64,000 nt of DNA from Aeromicrobium marinum DSM 15272 (GTDB lineage Bacteria > Actinomycetota > Actinomycetes > Propionibacteriales > Nocardioidaceae): NCBI RefSeq assembly GCF_000160775.2, contig NZ_CM001024.1:1166113-1230112 (forward strand), written 5' to 3'. A model generated the notes under the pieces. That model worked only from the letters and a program-made list of their open reading frames with translations. It had not been told where the DNA came from and did no database searches. This document shows positions 12,232 through 20,620 of this stretch, one piece after another (position 1 is the stretch's first letter; every line of letters begins with the position of its first letter). A program made the position numbers and the translations under genes.

Positions 12232-13098
12232 GTGGCGTCCCAGGTCCGGCTCGACGCCGACCTGACCTTCGACGTCCAGGACGGCCCGCACCGGATCAGC
12301 GGCACCGTCAGGGCGGCCGGCCGGCACATCGAGGTCCGGGCGGACGGGCTGGAGGCCGTGGTCGGAGGCATGCCGAACGCGAGCGTCCGCCGGTGGGCGG
12401 CCGAGCTCGCCGAGCACGACCTCACCCTCGCGGTGGGCGGGCCGTACGGGCTCGCGGTCGTCCTCGGCGCCGTCCGCACCCCGTGGTGGCAGCGGTTCCT
12501 GACCCGCTCGCGCCACCTGCGGATCGAGAACCTCCGGGCGGCGGCCGGGTTGGCCGCTGCGCAGCGCAGGCGGAGGCGTGCGCCGGTGCTGCTCGAGGGC
12601 GTGACCCTGCCCCCCGGAACGGTGTGGCCGCCCATGATGCTGCGCCCGAAGCGACTGCGACCCGTGACGACCACCCACGACCCCGATGGTGGTGGGGCCC
12701 CACGCCTGTACTTCTGCGACGTCACCGATCCACGCTTCCCCGGCCCGATCAGCGAGTTCCTGCTCCCCCGCGGCACCACCCGCATCGGCAGCGACGCGTC
12801 GTGCGACCTGGTGCTGCACGGGACCGACGGGCTCCAGGCCGAGATCATGTGCACCGACGACGACGAGTACGTCCTGGTCGCGAGGAGCGAGACGATCCTC
12901 AGCACGGTCGCCGGACGGCAGCTGCCTCGACAGACGTTGCGCACGGGAGCTCGCCTGCAGCTCGGCTCGTGGCGCATGTCCTACGTCCGTGACGAGTACG
13001 CCGACCACGGACGTCCGTACGGCGGCCGGATCGGCGGCGAGCTGGGGCGACAGCGGACCCAACCCACGCCACCGAACCGCACGGGACCCAGCTTCTAG
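12232..13098 (+). CDS. Degenerate FHA-domain protein
   Basis: The 288-aa protein has no membrane segment. The C-terminal half (about residues 160-250) has the spacing of a forkhead-associated domain: FLLPRGTTRIGSDASCDLVL, then GLQAEI, then a closing RTGARLQLGSWRMSY. The phosphothreonine-contacting residues normally found as GR, S and H are replaced (IGS for IGR, no SxxH), so canonical phosphopeptide binding is doubtful. A charged tail, DEYADHGRPYGG then GELGRQR, follows. The N-terminal about 150 residues show a beta-rich repeatless region that I do not recognise. The GTG start lies one base after the upstream 81-aa gene. The stop codon shares the palindrome CTAG with the stop of the convergent SRPBCC gene. 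The function is unknown. Confidence 0.7.
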   Translation: MASQVRLDADLTFDVQDGPHRISGTVRAAGRHIEVRADGLEAVVGGMPNASVRRWAAELAEHDLTLAVGGPYGLAVVLGAVRTPWWQRFLTRSRHLRIENLRAAAGLAAAQRRRRRAPVLLEGVTLPPGTVWPPMMLRPKRLRPVTTTHDPDGGGAPRLYFCDVTDPRFPGPISEFLLPRGTTRIGSDASCDLVLHGTDGLQAEIMCTDDDEYVLVARSETILSTVAGRQLPRQTLRTGARLQLGSWRMSYVRDEYADHGRPYGGRIGGELGRQRTQPTPPNRTGPSF

Positions 13099-13631
13099 GT
13101 CGACGCCGCCAGCCGGGCGAGGGTGCGCAGCTGCTTGCGCATCATCACCAGGTCTCCCCACGCGACGGCGTGCTGGAAGACGCCGTTGCCCGGTCTGCTC
13201 CCCCGGGGCACGTCGAGCACGCCGACCAACCGCGTGCGGCCGGCGTCGTCCACGTACGTCTCGTAGCTCGACGACAGGTCGCCGAACATCCGTGAGGCGG
13301 TACCCGGGCGAGGCGCGATGGTGATGCTCCGGCCGGGCTCGAAGGCCGTCAGCACGAAGACCCGCATCACCTTCTGACCGACAGCCAGGTCCGTCAGGGA
13401 CGGATCGGGGCGGCGAGGACTGCGGACGCCGAAGTTGTCGATCAGGTCGTAGCTGTACGGAGCGCGCCTCAGCTGGCACAACCACAGGAACACCGTGTCG
13501 GGGTCGGCGTCGACGGTGACGGCGCGGACCAGTCAGACGGCGTCCGGTGCCGCGTGCCGTCCGCTGGGGTGGTCGCGTACGACCTCGCCCGGGGTGGCGC
13601 CCCACACCCACGGCCTCCCCCGACCCGGCAC
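13095..13631 (-). pseudogene. SRPBCC-like gene interrupted by an in-frame TGA at codon 33
   Basis: SRPBCC proteins have a START/Bet v 1-like fold that binds hydrophobic ligands. A GTG at 13631, two bases after the mshC stop, opens a frame reading RGRPWVWGATPGEVVRDHP and on to PDAV, then TGA (13533-13535). The same frame continues LVRAVTVDADPDTVFLWLCQ, LRRAPYSYDLIDNFG and so on to the TAG at 13095-13097. Both halves match what I recall of one continuous family: a WGAT start, then TVxxWLCQL and APYSYDxIDN. The 3' part alone (codons after the stop) has no convincing start or ribosome binding site. A TGG to TGA change is the simplest reading. A sequencing error or internal initiation remain possible. 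Confidence 0.65.
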
Positions 13632-13633
13632 GG

Positions 13634-14872
13634 TCAGAGCGACACACCCAGCAGCACGTCGACCGCGGTGCGGACGGTGCGCCCGGCCTGCGGGTCGGCG
13701 GACGCGGCACCGGGGCTGTCGTCGGCCGCCCACGCATCGACCGCGGCCAGCGCCCGGGGTGCGTCGAGGTCGTCGCTCAGGGCGGCGCGAACCTCGGCCA
13801 GCAGTGCGTCGCCCGCCGGTGCCACGGTGCGGTGGACGGCCGAGCGCCAGGCGCCGAGTCGTTGCTCGGCCACCACGATCTCGTCGTCGTGCCACTCCCA
13901 GTCGGTGCGGTAGTGGTGCGCCAGGAGGGCCAGACGGATCGCCATCGGGTCGTGACCGTCGGCACGCAGACGCGAGACCAGCACCAGGTTGCCCTTGGAC
14001 TTGCTCATCTTCTCGCCCTGGTAGCCCACCATGCCGGTGTGCACGAACGCCCCGGCGAACGGCAGACCGGTGGCGACGGCCGCCTCCGAGGCGGACATCT
14101 CGTGGTGCGGGAACAGCAGGTCACTGCCGCCACCCTGCACGTCGAACGTGGTGCCGAGGTGCTCGAGGGCGATCGCCGCGCACTCGATGTGCCAACCGGG
14201 TCGACCGCGGCCGAGGCGAGTGTCCCAAGCGGGCTCACCCGGACGCTCCGCCTGCCACAACAGGCAGTCGAGCGGGTGGCGTTTGCCCGGCCGGTCCGGG
14301 TCGCCGCCCCGCTCGGCGAACACCGCACGCATGGCGGCCTCGTCGAGCCCCGACACCGACCCGAAGCCGGCGTCCGCGTGCACGTCGAAGTACAGGTCGT
14401 CGTCGACGCGATAGGTCGCCCCGGCCCCGGTGAGCCGGTCGACGAGGTCGACGACCAGGTCGATCGACTCCACCGCCCCGACGTAGTGGTCCGGGGAGAT
14501 GATGCGCAACGCCGTCATGTCCTGCCGGAACAGCTCGGTCTGCGCCTCGGCCAACGTGACCCAGTCGACGCCGGTCGCGGTGGCACGCTCCAGCAGTGGG
14601 TCGTCGACGTCCGTCACGTTCTGCGTGTAGGTCACGTCGAGGCCCCGGTCACGCCAGGCTCGTTGGAGCAGGTCGAACGCGAGGTAGGTGGCGGCGTGCC
14701 CGAGGTGGGTGGCGTCGTACGGGGTGATGCCGCAGACGTACAGGCGGGCGTGCGAGTCCGGGTCCACCGTGACCCGCGACCCGCTCGCCGAGTCGTGCAC
14801 GCGGACCGGCGAACCCTCGCCCCAGCCGGACGAGTCCAGTGACGGGACATCAGGGCTGGTCCAGGCACGCAT
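13634..14872 (-). CDS. mshC: Cysteine:GlcN-Ins ligase MshC (mycothiol biosynthesis)
   Basis: ATP-dependent ligation of L-cysteine to 1D-myo-inositol 2-amino-2-deoxy-glucopyranoside, the penultimate step of mycothiol synthesis. The protein is 412 aa. It resembles cysteinyl-tRNA synthetase but is shorter and lacks the anticodon-binding C-terminus. Signature I is HLGHAATY (about 56-63). Signature II is KMSKSKGN (about 292-299). YVCGITPYD carries the zinc Cys that contacts the substrate amino acid, and [14 protein letters not shown] is also present. The ATG at 14872 is preceded by TAGTGT six bases upstream, which suggests a leaderless mRNA. A broken SRPBCC gene follows after two bases. Its presence shows that the organism makes mycothiol. 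Confidence 0.96.
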   Translation of the reverse strand: MRAWTSPDVPSLDSSGWGEGSPVRVHDSASGSRVTVDPDSHARLYVCGITPYDATHLGHAATYLAFDLLQRAWRDRGLDVTYTQNVTDVDDPLLERATATGVDWVTLAEAQTELFRQDMTALRIISPDHYVGAVESIDLVVDLVDRLTGAGATYRVDDDLYFDVHADAGFGSVSGLDEAAMRAVFAERGGDPDRPGKRHPLDCLLWQAERPGEPAWDTRLGRGRPGWHIECAAIALEHLGTTFDVQGGGSDLLFPHHEMSASEAAVATGLPFAGAFVHTGMVGYQGEKMSKSKGNLVLVSRLRADGHDPMAIRLALLAHHYRTDWEWHDDEIVVAEQRLGAWRSAVHRTVAPAGDALLAEVRAALSDDLDAPRALAAVDAWAADDSPGAASADPQAGRTVRTAVDVLLGVSL

Positions 14873-14878
14873 GGCCCG

Positions 14879-14884
14879 ACACTA
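14879..14884 (-). promoter_or_regulatory. Putative leaderless -10 of mshC
   Basis: TAGTGT on the minus strand lies six bases before the ATG at 14872. Confidence 0.5.
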
Positions 14885-14933
14885 TCCGGCGCGGCCCGCT
14901 CCCGGGACGACGGTGCCGGGGCACCATGGAGTC

Positions 14934-15893
14934 ATGATCATCGACTCGGCCGTGTACCGCGGCGGTCACCGTCAGGACACCGAGCACGACTCGGCCTCGT
15001 TGGAGGCCGTCATCGCGACCCTCGAGGCCGACGACTTCATCTGGATCGGCATCAACCACCCCGAGCAGGAGGAGCTGGACCGCGTCGCCGCCTGCCTCGA
15101 CCTGCATCCCCTGGCGGTGGAGGACGCGATGGAGGCGCACCAGCGGCCGAAGGTGGAGCGGTACGCCGACCACCTGTTCATGTCGCTGCGGACGGTGTCC
15201 TACCAGGACGACGACATCGAGACCCACGAGGTCAACATCTTCCTGGGGGCCCACTACCTGTTGACGGTGCGCCACGGCGGGCCGGACCTCAGGGCGTCGC
15301 GACAGCGTGCCGACAGCATGATCGACGCCCTCGCCCACGGGCCCACGGCTGCACTGCACGCCGTCGTGGACGCGATCGTCGACCGGTACGAGGAGGCGGC
15401 GGCCGAGCTCGAGCTGGACGTCGAGGAGGTCGAGAGCTCGGTGTTCTCGCCGCAACGCACCAGCGACTCCACCCGCATCTACCGCCTCAAGCGCGAGGCA
15501 CTGGAGTTCCGGCGTGCGGTCCAGCCCCTGCGGGAGCCGATGAGCCGGTTCGCGACGTCGGCAGCGCCCGAGGACGCGCGCCCGTACTTCCGCGACATCG
15601 CCGACCACCTGTCGCGCGCGGCCGACGCGATCGACGCGGTCGACCACCTGCTCGACAACGCCCTCAACGCCCACCTGGCGCAGCTGAGCGTCCAACAGAA
15701 CGAGGACATGCGCAAGCTGACCGCCGGCGCCACCATGTTCGCGGTGCCCACGGCGATCGCCGGCATCTACGGCATGAACTTCGAGCACATGCCGGAGCTC
15801 ACCTGGACCTACGGCTACCCGCTCTGCCTCGCCGCGATCGCCGGGATCTGCGCCTACATCTACCGCCGGTTCAAGCAGTCGGGCTGGTTGTAG
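14934..15893 (+). CDS. corA: CorA-family magnesium/divalent cation transporter
   Basis: Homopentameric inner-membrane channel for Mg2+, possibly also Co2+ or Ni2+. The protein is 319 aa. A large cytoplasmic N-terminal domain (about 1-255) with long acidic helices (EEAAAELELDVEEVESS) is followed by two C-terminal membrane segments: TMFAVPTAIAGIYGMNFEHM, ending in the YGMNF pore signature, and YPLCLAAIAGICAYIYRRF. The acidic loop with MPEL between the segments is typical. The start is ATG at 14934; an earlier ATG at 14926 runs into a stop immediately. It is divergent from mshC and ends one base before uppP on the other strand. Confidence 0.94.
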   Translation: MIIDSAVYRGGHRQDTEHDSASLEAVIATLEADDFIWIGINHPEQEELDRVAACLDLHPLAVEDAMEAHQRPKVERYADHLFMSLRTVSYQDDDIETHEVNIFLGAHYLLTVRHGGPDLRASRQRADSMIDALAHGPTAALHAVVDAIVDRYEEAAAELELDVEEVESSVFSPQRTSDSTRIYRLKREALEFRRAVQPLREPMSRFATSAAPEDARPYFRDIADHLSRAADAIDAVDHLLDNALNAHLAQLSVQQNEDMRKLTAGATMFAVPTAIAGIYGMNFEHMPELTWTYGYPLCLAAIAGICAYIYRRFKQSGWL

Positions 15894-15894
15894 G

Positions 15895-16728
15895 TCAGAT
15901 GGCCACGTCGGCGGTGATGACACCCGCGCCGAGCAGCACGAGGACGACCGAACCGAGCACGACCCGGTAGGCGACGAACGGTGCGTACGAGTGGGTGCTC
16001 ACGTACCTCAGCAACCAGTGGATCACCGCCAGACCCACCACGAACGCCACCAGCGTGCCGACGACGGTCGGTGCGACACCGTAGGCGTTGTCACCGCCGG
16101 GGATGTCCTTGAGCTTGTACAGACCCGCGCCGACCACGGCCGGGATCGCCAGCAGGAAGGCGTACCGCGTCGCCGCCGCCCGCTCGTAGCCCAGGATCAG
16201 CCCCATCGAGATGGTGGCGCCCGAACGCGACACGCCCGGCACGAGGGCGGCGGCCTGGGCTGCGCCGAGCAGCACGGCGTGACCCCACGAGAGATCCTCG
16301 ATGGGCTTGGCGTTGCGACCGATCCGCTCGGCGACGCCGAGGACGAGTCCCAACGCGATGAGCATGGTCCCGATGACCCAGAGATTGCGGAACTCGTTGT
16401 CGATCAGGTCCTCCAGGGCCAGACCGAGTGCCACGATCGGCAGCGACCCGACGATGATGAACCAGCCCATCCGCCACTCGAAGGCCTCCCGGGCCCTGGC
16501 GGAGAACAGCCCCCGCACCCACCCGGACCCGATGGTCCAGATGTCACGCCAGAAGTACAGGACGACCGCCACCTCGGTGCCGATCTGCACCACGGCGGTG
16601 TAGGCCGCACCGGGATCGTCCCAGCCGAAGAACTTGGGGAAGATCGCCAGGTGCGCGCTGCTGGAGATCGGCAGGAACTCCGTCAAGCCCTGCAAGGTGC
16701 CGAGCACGACGGCCTGAAGGAAATCCAC
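15895..16728 (-). CDS. uppP: Undecaprenyl-diphosphatase UppP (BacA)
   Basis: Membrane phosphatase that recycles undecaprenyl pyrophosphate to the monophosphate for peptidoglycan and other envelope polymers; overexpression gives bacitracin resistance in known members. The 277-aa protein has about eight membrane segments. The two signatures are GLTEFLPISSSAHL (about 14-27, with the catalytic Glu and Ser) and LVPGVSRSGATI (about 162-173, with the catalytic Arg). The GTG start at 16728 has TAGGCT six bases upstream, so a leaderless transcript is likely. It is divergent from the aldo/keto reductase gene, and its 3' end nearly touches corA. Confidence 0.96.
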   Translation of the reverse strand: MDFLQAVVLGTLQGLTEFLPISSSAHLAIFPKFFGWDDPGAAYTAVVQIGTEVAVVLYFWRDIWTIGSGWVRGLFSARAREAFEWRMGWFIIVGSLPIVALGLALEDLIDNEFRNLWVIGTMLIALGLVLGVAERIGRNAKPIEDLSWGHAVLLGAAQAAALVPGVSRSGATISMGLILGYERAAATRYAFLLAIPAVVGAGLYKLKDIPGGDNAYGVAPTVVGTLVAFVVGLAVIHWLLRYVSTHSYAPFVAYRVVLGSVVLVLLGAGVITADVAI

Positions 16729-16734
16729 GGCGCG

Positions 16735-16740
16735 AGCCTA
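16735..16740 (-). promoter_or_regulatory. Putative leaderless -10 of uppP
   Basis: TAGGCT on the minus strand lies six bases before the GTG at 16728. Confidence 0.5.
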
Positions 16741-16764
16741 CCCACCGGTCCGTGCGTCCTTGGC

Positions 16765-16770
16765 TAGCCT
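16765..16770 (+). promoter_or_regulatory. Putative leaderless -10 of the aldo/keto reductase gene
   Basis: TAGCCT lies six bases before the ATG at 16777. This spacing favours that ATG over the GTG two codons earlier. Confidence 0.5.
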
Positions 16771-16776
16771 GTGCGC

Positions 16777-17751
16777 ATGCTGCTGCGTCAGGTCGGTCAC
16801 TCCGGGCTCCGGGTGTCCCGGATGGCGCTCGGCACGATGTCGTGGGGTGCAGGGGTCGACGACTACGAGGCGGCCGAACAGCTGACGACCTTCGTCGACG
16901 CCGGCGGCACGCTGGTCGACACCGCACCGATCTACGGCGACGGCGCCTGCGAGGAGCTGCTGGGTCGGGTCCTGGCCTCCACCGGGACTCGCGACCGGGT
17001 CGTGCTGGCGGGCAAGTGCGCACTGACCAGACGCGACGGCGAGGTCGTCCGCGACGCGTCCCGCGGCACGGTCCTCGACCAGCTCGACCTCTCCCTGCGC
17101 CAGCTGGGCACCGACCACCTCGACCTGTGGCAGGTGCACCGCTGGGACGACTCCACGCCGCTCGACGAGACCCTCGCGGCCCTGGAGCACGCGGTGACCT
17201 CCGGCCGGGTGCGCTACGTCGGCATCTCCAACTTCACCGGGTGGCAGACCGCTCTGGGCCATGCGACGCTCGCGGGTCGGCCGGCCCGTGTGCCCCTGGT
17301 CAGCACCCAGGTCGAGTACTCCTTGCTCCGGCGCGAGGCCGAGGTCGACGTCGTCCCGGCGCTGCAGCACCTCGGCATGGGCCTCATCGCCTGGTCGCCG
17401 CTGGGCCGCGGGGTGCTCACCGGCAAGTACCGGAACGGCACGCCGGCAGACTCGCGCGGCGCCGACCCGCGGTGGGAGCAGTTCGTCGCTCCGTACCTGA
17501 CCCCCGATCGTGCAGGGGTGGTCGAGGCCTTGGCCCGGGCGGCGGAAGGCCTGGGCGCCTCACCCGCGCAGATCGCCCTCGCCTGGGTCCGTGACCGGCC
17601 CGCCGTGGCCTCGGTGGTCGTCGGTGCCCGCACCACCGCCCAGCTCGTCGAGACGCTCGCCGCCGAGGCGGTCGAGGTGCCACCCGAGATCCGGCAGGCC
17701 CTCACCGACGTCTCCGGTGGCGAGGCCCTCAGTTCGGCGGAGAAGGAGTGA
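16777..17751 (+). CDS. Aldo/keto reductase
   Basis: NADPH-dependent (beta/alpha)8-barrel oxidoreductase of 324 aa that reduces an unknown carbonyl. The catalytic tetrad is visible: Asp in TLVDTAPIYGDG (about 47), Tyr in the same IYG motif (about 52), Lys in VVLAGKCAL (about 79), and His in LWQVHRWD (about 118). The cofactor-phosphate end is in the C-terminal VVGARTTAQL segment. The ATG is chosen over an in-frame GTG at 16771 because of the -10-like hexamer spacing. The DUF5703 gene follows almost without a gap and is probably cotranscribed. No pathway genes lie nearby to fix the substrate. Confidence 0.93.
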   Translation: MLLRQVGHSGLRVSRMALGTMSWGAGVDDYEAAEQLTTFVDAGGTLVDTAPIYGDGACEELLGRVLASTGTRDRVVLAGKCALTRRDGEVVRDASRGTVLDQLDLSLRQLGTDHLDLWQVHRWDDSTPLDETLAALEHAVTSGRVRYVGISNFTGWQTALGHATLAGRPARVPLVSTQVEYSLLRREAEVDVVPALQHLGMGLIAWSPLGRGVLTGKYRNGTPADSRGADPRWEQFVAPYLTPDRAGVVEALARAAEGLGASPAQIALAWVRDRPAVASVVVGARTTAQLVETLAAEAVEVPPEIRQALTDVSGGEALSSAEKE

Positions 17752-17753
17752 GC

Positions 17754-17942
17754 GTGGTCGAGTACGAGTTCTGGAACCTGACGATCGACCGGTCGAAGTC
17801 GCGCCATGCGGTGTGCCGGATGTTGACCGAGGCGGCCGAGTACCACGGGTGGGAGCTCGACCGGCTGCGCAAGGACCGCACCGGCCACCGGACCGTGACC
17901 CTGCGCCGCAAGATCATCCGGATGCGCAGCACCCTGTACTGA
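17754..17942 (+). CDS. DUF5703-family small protein
   Basis: A 62-aa basic protein (VVEYEFWNLTIDRS, then ending RRKIIRMRSTLY) that matches my recollection of DUF5703, a short conserved actinobacterial family of unknown function. The hallmark is a central EYHGWELDRLR block followed by an Arg-rich strand. The GTG at 17754 has AAGGAG six bases upstream. The GTG at 17748 overlaps the previous stop and lacks room for a ribosome binding site. It follows the aldo/keto reductase gene and is probably translated from the same mRNA. It has no membrane segment, and the predicted location is the cytoplasm. Confidence 0.75.
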   Translation: MVEYEFWNLTIDRSKSRHAVCRMLTEAAEYHGWELDRLRKDRTGHRTVTLRRKIIRMRSTLY

Positions 17943-17953
17943 CCTGGCGCTGG

Positions 17954-19249
17954 TTAAGCCAGGTCGAGGAACTCGTCGAAGACCCGGCAGCCGAACTCGA
18001 GGGCGTCGACCGGCACCCGCTCGTCGACGCCGTGGAACAGGGCGGTGAAGTCGAGGTCGGCCGGCAGCCGCAACGGGGCGAACCCGTAGGACGTGATGCC
18101 GAGCTTGCTCCACGCCTTGGCGTCGGTTCCGCCGGACATGACGAACGGCGCCACGTGGGCGGTCGGGTCGTGACGGTGCAGGGCGACGGTCATCGCGTCC
18201 ACCAGATCGCCCTCGAACGGGTACTCCAGGGCGATGTCGCTGATGTGGGGCTCGACCGTGACCCGGTCCCCCACGACCGCCTGCACCTCGGAGAGGAAGG
18301 TCTCGCCGTGACCCGGCAGGTACCGGCCGTCGACGTAGGCCACCGCCTCCCCGGGGACCACGTTGTGCTTGTAACCGGCCTGCAGCATCGTGGCGTTCGT
18401 GGAGTTGCGGACGCCCGCACCCAGCATCCGGACGGCCGGACCGAAGTGCTCCAGCAGGACGTCCGGGTCGGTCGCGTCGGAGCCGGTGAGCTCGCGGACC
18501 TTGGCGAACAACAGTTCCATCGAGGGGCCCGGAGAGGCCGGCCACTCGTGCTCCCCGATGGCGACCAGGCCCCTCGCCAGGTGGGTGAGGGCGTTGTCGG
18601 GGGCCTGCATGGACCCGTGTCCGGCGGTGCCGCGAGCGGTGAGCCGCAGCCACGCGATGCCCTTCTCGCCGGTCTCGATGAGGTACAGCCGCTGACCACC
18701 GACCTCCGTGGAGAACCCACCGACCTCGCCGACGGCCTCCGTGCAGCCCTCGAACAGGTCGGGACGGTGCTCGACCATCCAGTGCGCACCCAGCACTCCG
18801 CCGGCCTCCTCGTCGGCGGTGAACACCAGGGTGATCGGACGGTCGGGCACGGCGCCGGCGCGCTGTCGTGCGCGCACCACCGACAGGCAGATCGCGTCGA
18901 AGTCCTTCATGTCGACCGCGCCCCGGCCGTACAGGTAGCCGTCGACGATCTCGGCCGCGAACGGGTCGACCTGCCAGTCCTGGGCCTGCGCGGGCACGAC
19001 GTCGAGGTGTCCGTGGACGAGCAGCCCGGGACGGGACGAGTCCTGGTTGCCCCAGCGGGCGACGACGCTGGTCCGCCCGGGTTCGGACTCAAGGACCTCC
19101 GACTCGATGCCGACCTCGGCGAGCAGTGCCGCCACGTGCTCGGCGGCCTTGCGCTCGCCGGGTCCGGAGTCGTCACCGAAGTTCGAGGTGTCGATGCGGA
19201 TCAGGTCGCGGCAGATCTCCACGACCTCGGACGCAGGCTCGTAGGTCAT
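17954..19249 (-). CDS. M20-family metallopeptidase (ArgE/DapE/carboxypeptidase-like)
   Basis: Cytoplasmic di-zinc amidohydrolase/exopeptidase of 431 aa. Metal and catalytic motifs are in order: VHGHLDVVP (about 85-93), GRGAVDMKD with the bridging Asp (about 110-118), FTADEEAGG with the general base Glu and a metal Glu (about 148-156), and a C-terminal MSGGTDAKAW containing the conserved SGGTD loop. The dimerisation domain (about 195-315) includes GTAGHGSMQAP with the His that completes the neighbouring site. The set of motifs fits the M20 dipeptidase/carboxypeptidase group better than strict DapE. The ATG at 19249 has TACAGT six bases upstream, which suggests leaderless translation. Confidence 0.92.
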   Translation of the reverse strand: MTYEPASEVVEICRDLIRIDTSNFGDDSGPGERKAAEHVAALLAEVGIESEVLESEPGRTSVVARWGNQDSSRPGLLVHGHLDVVPAQAQDWQVDPFAAEIVDGYLYGRGAVDMKDFDAICLSVVRARQRAGAVPDRPITLVFTADEEAGGVLGAHWMVEHRPDLFEGCTEAVGEVGGFSTEVGGQRLYLIETGEKGIAWLRLTARGTAGHGSMQAPDNALTHLARGLVAIGEHEWPASPGPSMELLFAKVRELTGSDATDPDVLLEHFGPAVRMLGAGVRNSTNATMLQAGYKHNVVPGEAVAYVDGRYLPGHGETFLSEVQAVVGDRVTVEPHISDIALEYPFEGDLVDAMTVALHRHDPTAHVAPFVMSGGTDAKAWSKLGITSYGFAPLRLPADLDFTALFHGVDERVPVDALEFGCRVFDEFLDLA

Positions 19250-19255
19250 GCCCCG

Positions 19256-19261
19256 ACTGTA
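19256..19261 (-). promoter_or_regulatory. Putative leaderless -10 of the M20 peptidase gene
   Basis: TACAGT on the minus strand lies six bases before the ATG at 19249. Confidence 0.5.
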
Positions 19262-19271
19262 CGCGCGGCCG

Positions 19272-19667
19272 TCAGGCGAGCAGCTCGTCGATGACGCCAC
19301 TGAACAGCCGGCGACCGGCGGCGGCCTCGATCCGGCGGGCGAACCGGGGCACACCGCGCACGTGGATCTCCTCGACCCAGCGCACGCGGGACCCGGAGGC
19401 GATCTCCTCGACCGTGATCTCGGCCCATCCCAGCACGACCCGGCCCCGCTTCTCGATCCGGCAGTGGTGCGGCGGCGCCCACTGCACCACGTCCATCGGG
19501 TCGTCGAACCCGAGACGGCCGAGCCCGGTGCGGGCGTTGAACCCCGTCGGGGTCAGCTCGATGCTGGTGAGCGGGGCGTGGTCACCGTGCCGACTCCAGT
19601 CGGTGAGCCGCCCCCACGCCTCGTCGACGGACAGGGGGACCTCGCGCACGACTTCGATCAGGGCCAC
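19272..19667 (-). CDS. SRPBCC-family protein
   Basis: A 131-aa START/Bet v 1-like protein; such proteins bind or act on hydrophobic small molecules. The N-terminus VREVPLSVDEAWGRLTDWSR is the typical entry strand and helix. It is followed by a beta sheet region (TGLGRLGF, VVLGWAEITVEEI, SRVRWVEEIHV) and the long C-terminal helix that caps the cavity. The GTG at 19667 is chosen because TACCAT lies exactly six bases upstream, matching the leaderless pattern of the window. It is divergent from the MoxR-type gene. The ligand is unknown. Confidence 0.8.
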   Translation of the reverse strand: MALIEVVREVPLSVDEAWGRLTDWSRHGDHAPLTSIELTPTGFNARTGLGRLGFDDPMDVVQWAPPHHCRIEKRGRVVLGWAEITVEEIASGSRVRWVEEIHVRGVPRFARRIEAAAGRRLFSGVIDELLA

Positions 19668-19673
19668 GGCACG

Positions 19674-19679
19674 ATGGTA
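19674..19679 (-). promoter_or_regulatory. Putative leaderless -10 of the SRPBCC gene
   Basis: TACCAT on the minus strand lies six bases before the GTG at 19667. Confidence 0.5.
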
Positions 19680-19726
19680 GGCATCAACCGGGCCATCGGC
19701 CCGTCGAGCACGGGAGACACCAGCCC

Positions 19727-20614
19727 ATGGCACCGACCACCCCCTTCACCTCGGTCGACGACGTCGTGTCCCGGCTCGCCGAGGTCGGCTACCTCGCGTC
19801 CGAGGCGGTCGCCACCACGGTGTTCCTCGCCAGCGAGCTGGGCAAGCCGCTCCTGGTCGAGGGTCCGGCTGGCGTCGGCAAGACCGAGCTGTCACGGGCG
19901 GTGGCCGCCGCTTCCGGAGCCGAGCTCATCCGACTGCAGTGCTACGAGGGCGTCGACGAGGCGCGGGCGCTCTACGAGTGGAACCACGCCAAGCAGCTGT
20001 TGCGCATCACCGCCGGCCGCGACGAGTCGTGGGACGAGGCGCGCACCGACATCTTCAGCGAGGAGTTCCTGCTCCCCCGGCCGCTGCTGCAGGCCATCCG
20101 CAACCCGAACCCGACCGTGCTGCTCATCGACGAGACCGACAAGGCGGACGTCGAGATCGAAGGCCTCCTGCTGGAGGTCCTCGGCGACTTCCAGGTGACG
20201 GTGCCCGAGCTCGGCACCATCGTCGCGACCCGGCGGCCGTTCGTGGTGCTGACGTCGAACGCGACCCGTGAGCTGTCGGAGGCACTGCGTCGCCGCTGCC
20301 TGTTCCTGCACGTCGACTTCCCGGACGCCGAGCTCGAGGAGCGCATCGTCCGCCTGAAGGTTCCCGAGCTCGACGCCGCCCTGGCCGACTCCGTCGTGCG
20401 GGTCGTCGGGGCCTTGCGGGCGCTGCCGCTGCGCAAGGCTCCGTCGGTCGCCGAGACGATCGACTGGGCCCGCACCCTGGTGGCCCTGGGCGCGTCGACG
20501 CTGTCCGAGCAGGTGGTGTCGGACAGCCTCGGCGTGATCCTCAAGCACCAGGACGACCTGACGAAGGCTCGCGCCAAGCTCGACCTCGACGCGGTCCTCA
20601 GCGCCGGTGCGTGA
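19727..20614 (+). CDS. MoxR-family AAA+ ATPase (pair 1)
   Basis: MoxR-type AAA+ chaperone that typically works with a von Willebrand A partner to mature enzymes or complexes. The 295-aa protein has Walker A EGPAGVGKTE (about 45-54), a QCYEGVDEARALYEW segment, Walker B TVLLIDETDKAD (about 130-141) and sensor 1 VLTSNATRELSEALRRRC, with the arginine-finger region at the end of that helix. GGGAGA lies upstream of the ATG. The VWA gene starts seven bases after it. The pair resembles, from memory, Rv2426c/Rv2425c of M. tuberculosis, so it is a conserved actinobacterial module without an established client. Confidence 0.93.
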   Translation: MAPTTPFTSVDDVVSRLAEVGYLASEAVATTVFLASELGKPLLVEGPAGVGKTELSRAVAAASGAELIRLQCYEGVDEARALYEWNHAKQLLRITAGRDESWDEARTDIFSEEFLLPRPLLQAIRNPNPTVLLIDETDKADVEIEGLLLEVLGDFQVTVPELGTIVATRRPFVVLTSNATRELSEALRRRCLFLHVDFPDAELEERIVRLKVPELDAALADSVVRVVGALRALPLRKAPSVAETIDWARTLVALGASTLSEQVVSDSLGVILKHQDDLTKARAKLDLDAVLSAGA

Positions 20615-20620
20615 TCGGAG

